Source of the DNA: Rhizobium freirei PRF 81
Lineage (GTDB): Bacteria > Pseudomonadota > Alphaproteobacteria > Rhizobiales > Rhizobiaceae
Length of the DNA: 64,000 bases
Direction of reading: 5' to 3'
Assembly (NCBI RefSeq): GCF_000359745.1
Contig: NZ_AQHN01000083.1
Coordinates: 1-64,000 of the forward strand
How positions within the stretch are numbered: position 1 is the stretch's first letter; the number at the start of each line of letters is the position of its first letter. A model generated the notes under the pieces. It saw nothing but the letters and a program-made list of their open reading frames with translations. It ran no database searches and was not told the origin of the DNA. Shown one piece after another: positions 60,158-64,000 of this stretch. The translations under genes and the position numbers were made by a program.

Positions 60158-60442
60158 CTATTTCACCTGCGTGACGGTCAGCTTGCCATTTACGCGCTCG
60201 GCAACGAATTCGATGCTTGCGCCCTCCTTCAGCTTGGTGCGGATGGCGGGATCTTCGACGGTGAACACCATCGTCATGGCCGGCATTCCGAGGTTCTTCA
60301 GCTCCTCATGCTTGATCGTGACCTTGCTCGTCTTGGCATCGATCTTGTTGATCACACCCTTGGTGAACTCCTGCGCATGGACGCCTGTGGCGGCGGCGAT
60401 AGCCAGGGAGGCAATAAGGGCAATTCTAACGAGATTTTTCAT
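60158..60442 (-). CDS. cusF: Periplasmic copper-binding protein CusF-like
   Basis: 94 residues; signal peptide about 1-23 (VHA-QEF). The CusF-like barrel carries 'IKHEELKNLGMPAMTMVF': His and two Met match E. coli CusF ligands, while the capping Trp is replaced by Met. It carries Cu(I)/Ag(I) to the efflux complex. Last gene of the copper operon. Confidence 0.88.
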   Translation of the reverse strand: MKNLVRIALIASLAIAAATGVHAQEFTKGVINKIDAKTSKVTIKHEELKNLGMPAMTMVFTVEDPAIRTKLKEGASIEFVAERVNGKLTVTQVK

Positions 60443-60468
60443 GTCTGTTTCTCCAGGTTGTAAAGGCT

Positions 60469-60948
60469 TCAGTTGGTCGCCACGGACACGTCGCCTTGCA
60501 TTCCAGCTTCGTAATGACCGGGGATGAGGCAGGCGAATTTGAACTCGCCGCCGTTGGTGAACTTCCAGACGATCTCGCCGGATTGACCGGCCGCGAGCCG
60601 GATCGAGTTGGCGTCGGCATGTTCCATTTCCGGAAACTTCGCCATGACAGCCTTGTGCTCGAGGATCTTGTCTTCGCGATCGAGCACGAATTCGTGGTCG
60701 CTTTGGCCGCCGTTCTTGAGGGCGATCTTCACCGTCTGCCCTTTGCGGACCTTGATGACGGCCGGCTGGAAGAGCATCTTGCCGTCTTCGGTTTCCTTCA
60801 TGGTGACGCGGATCGTCTGCGTCGCCTTGGTTTTGTCGCCCGGCTCGCCGACTGCGAGCTTTTCGTCATGGCCTCCGGCATGGCTTCCCGATGCGAAAGC
60901 GGGGCCTGCGAGCGCTGCGAGCACGATTGCGATTGCGAGTTTCTTCAT
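60469..60948 (-). CDS. Exported cupredoxin (plastocyanin/azurin-like)
   Basis: 159 residues from the ATG at 60948. Signal peptide about 1-19 (AFA-SGS), then a His-rich 'GSHAGGHDEK'. Type 1 copper ligands are visible: His in 'QSDHEFVLD', then Cys, His and Met in 'FACLIPGHYEAGM'. It probably moves electrons or copper in the periplasm beside the multicopper oxidase encoded 35 bases upstream. Confidence 0.88.
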   Translation of the reverse strand: MKKLAIAIVLAALAGPAFASGSHAGGHDEKLAVGEPGDKTKATQTIRVTMKETEDGKMLFQPAVIKVRKGQTVKIALKNGGQSDHEFVLDREDKILEHKAVMAKFPEMEHADANSIRLAAGQSGEIVWKFTNGGEFKFACLIPGHYEAGMQGDVSVATN

Positions 60949-60983
60949 TCTGAAATCCTTTGCAGTTGCTGGATGGATGGTGG

Positions 60984-62330
60984 TCATTCGTTGGTCGGCT
61001 TGGGAGTGATCTGGGTGTTGGCATCCTTCGCCCTTGTCTGGTCCGGTAGGTCGCCGGTCCATTCCCAGGCCTGCGTTCCGGGCGGGTTCTTGTACCAGCC
61101 CGGATCGGAGTAATCGTCCGCGGAGATACCCTCGCGGACCTTCACGACCGAGAACATGCCGCCCATCTCGATGGGGCCGTGCGGACCCCAGCCGGTCATC
61201 ATGGGGACGGTATTCTCGGGTATGGGCATTTCCATTTCGCCCATATCGGCCATGCCCTTGGTGCCCATGGGCATGTAATCAGGCTGAAGCTTCCGGATCT
61301 TGGCGGCGAGCTTGGACTTGTCGGCGCCGATGAAGGTCGGGATGTCATGCCCCATGGCATTCATCGTATGGTGCGACTTGTGGCAGTGGATCGCCCAGTC
61401 GCCTTCATATCTGGCATCGAATTCATAGGCCCGCATGGCGCCGACGGGGATGTCGATGCTGACCTCCGGCCAGCGCGCCTCGGGCCTGACCCAGCCTCCG
61501 TCGGTGCAGGTCACCTCGAAGTCGTAGCCGTGCATATGAATCGGATGGTTGGTCATCGTCAGGTTGCCGACGCGCACGCGCACGCGATCGTTCTTCGAGA
61601 CGACGAGCGGTGTGATGTCGGGAAAGACGCGGCTGTTCCAGCACCACATGTTGAAGTCGGTCATTTCCATGACGCGCGGCACATAGGAGCCGGGATCGAT
61701 GTCGTAGGCGTTGAGGAGGAAGACGAAGTCGCGGTCGACCCGCATGAACTTCGGGTCCTTGGGATGGACGACGAAGAAGCCCATCATGCCCATCGCCATC
61801 TGCACCATCTCGTCCGAATGCGGGTGGTACATGAAGGTGCCCGACTTCACGAGATCGAACTCGTAGACGAAGGTCTTGCCGACCGGGATGTGCGGCTGCG
61901 TCAGGCCGCCGACGCCATCCATGCCCGAGGGGAGGATCATGCCGTGCCAGTGGACGGTCGTATGCTCCGGCAGCTTGTTGGTGACGAAGATGCGCACCCG
62001 ATCGCCTTCGACCGCTTCGATCGTCGGGCCGGGCGACTGGCCGTTATAGCCCCAGAGATAGGCCGTCATGCCGTTCGCCATCTCGCGCTCGACCGGTTCG
62101 GCGACCAGATGAAACTCCTTGACGCCGTTGTTCATGCGGTGGGGCAGGGTCCAGCCGTTGAGTGTGACGACCGGCTGGTAGTCCGGTCCCGATGTGGGAT
62201 GAACGGGCGGCTGCATATCTGCCGACGCCATGGAGGGGGCATGGGGCAAGCCCATGGCCGATGTTTTGCTCCATGCGCCGGCGGCGAGCATCACCGCTCC
62301 CGCTCCGAAGAACTGTCTTCTGTTGAACAT
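60984..62330 (-). CDS. Tat-exported multicopper oxidase
   Basis: 448 residues. Tat signal 'NRRQFFGAGAVMLAAGAW' at residues 3-20. All four copper motifs occur in order: 'HWHG', 'HPHSDE', 'HPIHMHG', and 'HCHKSHHTM', giving type 1, 2 and 3 sites, though the last is not the usual HCHxxxHxxxxM spacing exactly. A Met-rich tail ('MPMGTKGMADMGEMEMP') near 350-370 suits Cu(I) oxidation, as in CueO/CopA. Oxidises Cu(I) in the periplasm. Confidence 0.9.
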   Translation of the reverse strand: MFNRRQFFGAGAVMLAAGAWSKTSAMGLPHAPSMASADMQPPVHPTSGPDYQPVVTLNGWTLPHRMNNGVKEFHLVAEPVEREMANGMTAYLWGYNGQSPGPTIEAVEGDRVRIFVTNKLPEHTTVHWHGMILPSGMDGVGGLTQPHIPVGKTFVYEFDLVKSGTFMYHPHSDEMVQMAMGMMGFFVVHPKDPKFMRVDRDFVFLLNAYDIDPGSYVPRVMEMTDFNMWCWNSRVFPDITPLVVSKNDRVRVRVGNLTMTNHPIHMHGYDFEVTCTDGGWVRPEARWPEVSIDIPVGAMRAYEFDARYEGDWAIHCHKSHHTMNAMGHDIPTFIGADKSKLAAKIRKLQPDYMPMGTKGMADMGEMEMPIPENTVPMMTGWGPHGPIEMGGMFSVVKVREGISADDYSDPGWYKNPPGTQAWEWTGDLPDQTRAKDANTQITPKPTNE

Positions 62331-62342
62331 GAGGGATCCTTT

Positions 62343-63788
62343 CTACTCGCCGGAGCCGGCGGCTGCGGTTTCCGAGGAACCGGAGGATGAGCCGCCGCCA
62401 TAAATGGCAGGAGCGAGATTGGCTTCCGCCAGCCAGAAGTCGCGTTTGGCGTTGACCGACTGCAGGGTGGCGTTGATCTTCTCACGCGTGTCGGTGAGCA
62501 GTTCGAAGGTATTCGTGATCATGCCGTTGTAGGTCAGCAGCGATTGCTCCTCGACCTTGGCGCGGAGCGGTACGACATTGTTGCGATAATGACGGGCGAT
62601 ATCGAGGCTCGAGCGATAGGCCTGATAGGCCGCTCTCGCCTCAGAGCGGATGTTGACGGCCTTTTCTGCAAGCCTGTTGGCCGAGCGCATATAGGCGAGC
62701 TCCGCCTTTCGCATACGGGCCTTGCCACTGTCGAAAATGGGAATGGCAAAGCCGATATCGGCCGATCCTGTGAAATCGACCTTCTTGGCCCCATCCTCGC
62801 GGCTGCGCTCCGCTTCGAGCCCGGTGGTGAGCTCCAGATCCGTGACGTAGCGGGTGGCCTCCGTCAGGCCATAGGATTGCGCGGAAGCCTCGAGTTCCAG
62901 TCTGGCAACCTTCAGGTCGATCCGGTTGCGAAGGGCATCCGTCTCGATGGTGTCGCGCTTTGCAATCGCCTTCGGCAAAGGCGGCAAGCGGTTCGGTATC
63001 CGGTACTCCATATCCGAGCCCCAAAGTCCGAGCAGCCTTGTCAGCTCTTCCTTGGCGAGCCTGGCCGCCAGCCGCGCCTTGGCCGCGTCTCCGGCAAGTT
63101 CGGCCGCGAATGCGTGCTCGCGAGCCTGGCCGCCTTTTGCCATTGCTCCGGTTTCCCCCAGCTTCTCGGCCAGTTCCGAGGCCGCGTCGGCGGCGGTCTG
63201 CGCACGCTGAAGCTGGGTGACATTCTCGTCGGCCGCCACGGCGGTGATCCAGGCGCGGCGCGTATCGGCGGCCAGGCGCAGCGTCGCGACCGCCGCATTG
63301 AGCTGTGCCTGCCGGAAGCGCGTGTCGGCGAGCGCGATATCGCGTTTCTTGGTCATGAGCGCGAGGATGTTGGCCGTGAGCGCTCCCTCGATTGTCCTGA
63401 ATGCTTCAAGCTCGGGCGTGCCGATACCCTTCAAGCCAACGGAAGCTGTCGGGTTGAGCAGCATGGTCGCCTGCCACGCATCCGCTGCGCTATCGCCGAG
63501 ATCGGCATAGGCGGCCTGAAGGCCCTTGTTGTTGAGGAGTGCGATCTGGACGGCAGTATCGACATCCAGGCTCTTCTCTCGAGAAAGGAGAGCCTTGGTT
63601 TGCGCGGACAGCGCCTTTGCCTGCTGCTGGTTTTGAACCCAGACGGCGTCCTTCGCGATTGCGGATCTGGTCGTCGTCGACACCGCGGAAAAGCCGGCCT
63701 CCCTCCCGGCATAGTCTGCACCGCTGACGCAGCCGCCGAGAATGATTGGAAATGCGGCAACCGCTGCAAGCGTTCGAATTGAGCTCAT
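62343..63788 (-). CDS. TolC-family outer-membrane lipoprotein (CusC-like)
   Basis: 481 residues. Lipoprotein signal with Cys20 ('IILGGC'). Two outer-membrane-efflux repeats with long helices (about 60-270 and 275-470), including 'ALLNNKGLQAAYADLGDSAAD' (in part: NNKGLQAAYADLG), characteristic of metal-efflux TolC proteins. It could be the outer-membrane channel for CusBA, encoded 25 kb away, whose operon lacks one. The start overlaps the upstream lipoprotein stop by 4 nt. Confidence 0.87.
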   Translation of the reverse strand: MSSIRTLAAVAAFPIILGGCVSGADYAGREAGFSAVSTTTRSAIAKDAVWVQNQQQAKALSAQTKALLSREKSLDVDTAVQIALLNNKGLQAAYADLGDSAADAWQATMLLNPTASVGLKGIGTPELEAFRTIEGALTANILALMTKKRDIALADTRFRQAQLNAAVATLRLAADTRRAWITAVAADENVTQLQRAQTAADAASELAEKLGETGAMAKGGQAREHAFAAELAGDAAKARLAARLAKEELTRLLGLWGSDMEYRIPNRLPPLPKAIAKRDTIETDALRNRIDLKVARLELEASAQSYGLTEATRYVTDLELTTGLEAERSREDGAKKVDFTGSADIGFAIPIFDSGKARMRKAELAYMRSANRLAEKAVNIRSEARAAYQAYRSSLDIARHYRNNVVPLRAKVEEQSLLTYNGMITNTFELLTDTREKINATLQSVNAKRDFWLAEANLAPAIYGGGSSSGSSETAAAGSGE

Positions 63789-64000
63789 GACGCATCTCCT
63801 TTGGCTGGAGACTGCTGGTCGTTCTGCTGGCGCCAGGGCTTGGGATCGACGGGCTTGCGCGGGATATAGCCCGAGACAGGGGAATTGTACTGGAAGGGAG
63901 CGACGGAACGCGCCTGTGCGACATCCGATGACGGGACGACGTCAGGAGGAAAACTGGATGCGCAGCCGCCGACGAACAGGGGCAGCCCCACCACGACTAT
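63785..64000 (-). CDS. Small lipoprotein, partial (start outside the window)
   Basis: At least 72 codons remain open to the window edge. 'LFVGGCASS' is a lipobox (Cys in the first visible part), so the true start is probably just beyond base 64000; a GTG at 63994 is the first in-window candidate but leaves a short signal. The mature part is polar and Pro-rich ('GYIPRKPVDPKPWRQ'). Function unknown; it precedes the TolC-like protein in the copper operon. Confidence 0.65.
   Translation of the reverse strand: MVVVGLPLFVGGCASSFPPDVVPSSDVAQARSVAPFQYNSPVSGYIPRKPVDPKPWRQQNDQQSPAKGDAS

Noticed and set aside
62544..63782. Plus-strand open frame of 412 codons
   Set aside because: Antisense to the TolC-like gene and without recognisable motifs.
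1..64000. tRNA, rRNA, CRISPR arrays, complete insertion sequences, replication origin
   Set aside because: None could be recognised by eye on either strand. A covariance-model search and an insertion-sequence database search would be needed to settle small RNAs and old fragments.

Overview
This window looks like a chromosome or megaplasmid segment of a Rhizobiaceae-type alphaproteobacterium (Rhizobium/Sinorhizobium/Agrobacterium group). The evidence is the uniformly GC-rich third codon positions, the very high density of ABC uptake systems, a BgsBA-like mixed-linkage beta-glucan locus and the protein styles throughout. No rRNA, tRNA, CRISPR array or replication origin was recognised, so the species and replicon stay open.

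Region by region. (1) 0.1-10.4 kb: methylated-amine catabolism. The order dmmD-dmmA-dmmB-dmmC-tmm, a short PAS chemoreceptor, then tdm on the opposite strand and a divergent APC permease, gives a route trimethylamine -> TMAO (Tmm) -> dimethylamine (Tdm) -> monomethylamine (DmmABC). The released formaldehyde is probably handled by the GcvT-like folate proteins. The N-methylglutamate genes needed for monomethylamine are not present here. (2) 10.4-16.1 kb: a long leader with hairpins, a large methyl-accepting chemotaxis protein, and a small decayed mobile region (truncated tyrosine recombinase and two VapBC modules). (3) 16.1-26.3 kb: the urea ABC transporter urtABCDE, with a divergent two-component pair whose kinase carries an NCS1-type transporter domain as its sensor. 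(4) 26.3-32.3 kb: an FCD-GntR regulator, a PotABCD-type ABC transporter with a Tat-exported binding protein, and an Asp/Glu/hydantoin-type racemase. (5) 32.5-42.7 kb: metal resistance, comprising CusBA-type RND copper/silver efflux with small accessory proteins, RcnA/RcnR nickel-cobalt efflux and chrBA chromate efflux. (6) 42.8-46.0 kb: bgsBA glucan synthesis. (7) 46.5-59.7 kb: two polar-amino-acid ABC systems read in the same direction. One has RidA and an IclR regulator. The other heads an operon with two NodB/PuuE-like deacetylases, an MmgE/PrpD protein, an ArgH paralogue and a LysR regulator, a probable uncharacterised catabolic pathway. (8) 60.1-64.0 kb: a periplasmic copper operon (lipoprotein, TolC-like outer-membrane protein, multicopper oxidase, cupredoxin, CusF), which supplies the outer-membrane and periplasmic parts missing from the CusBA operon.

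Common thread: the segment is a scavenging and resistance module. Organic nitrogen is taken up and demethylated, deaminated or racemised, and chemoreceptors sit next to the nitrogen genes. All four binding-protein genes of the ABC systems with a substrate-binding protein upstream of another operon gene are followed at once by an 11-bp stem-loop, which suggests a shared way of setting binding-protein excess.
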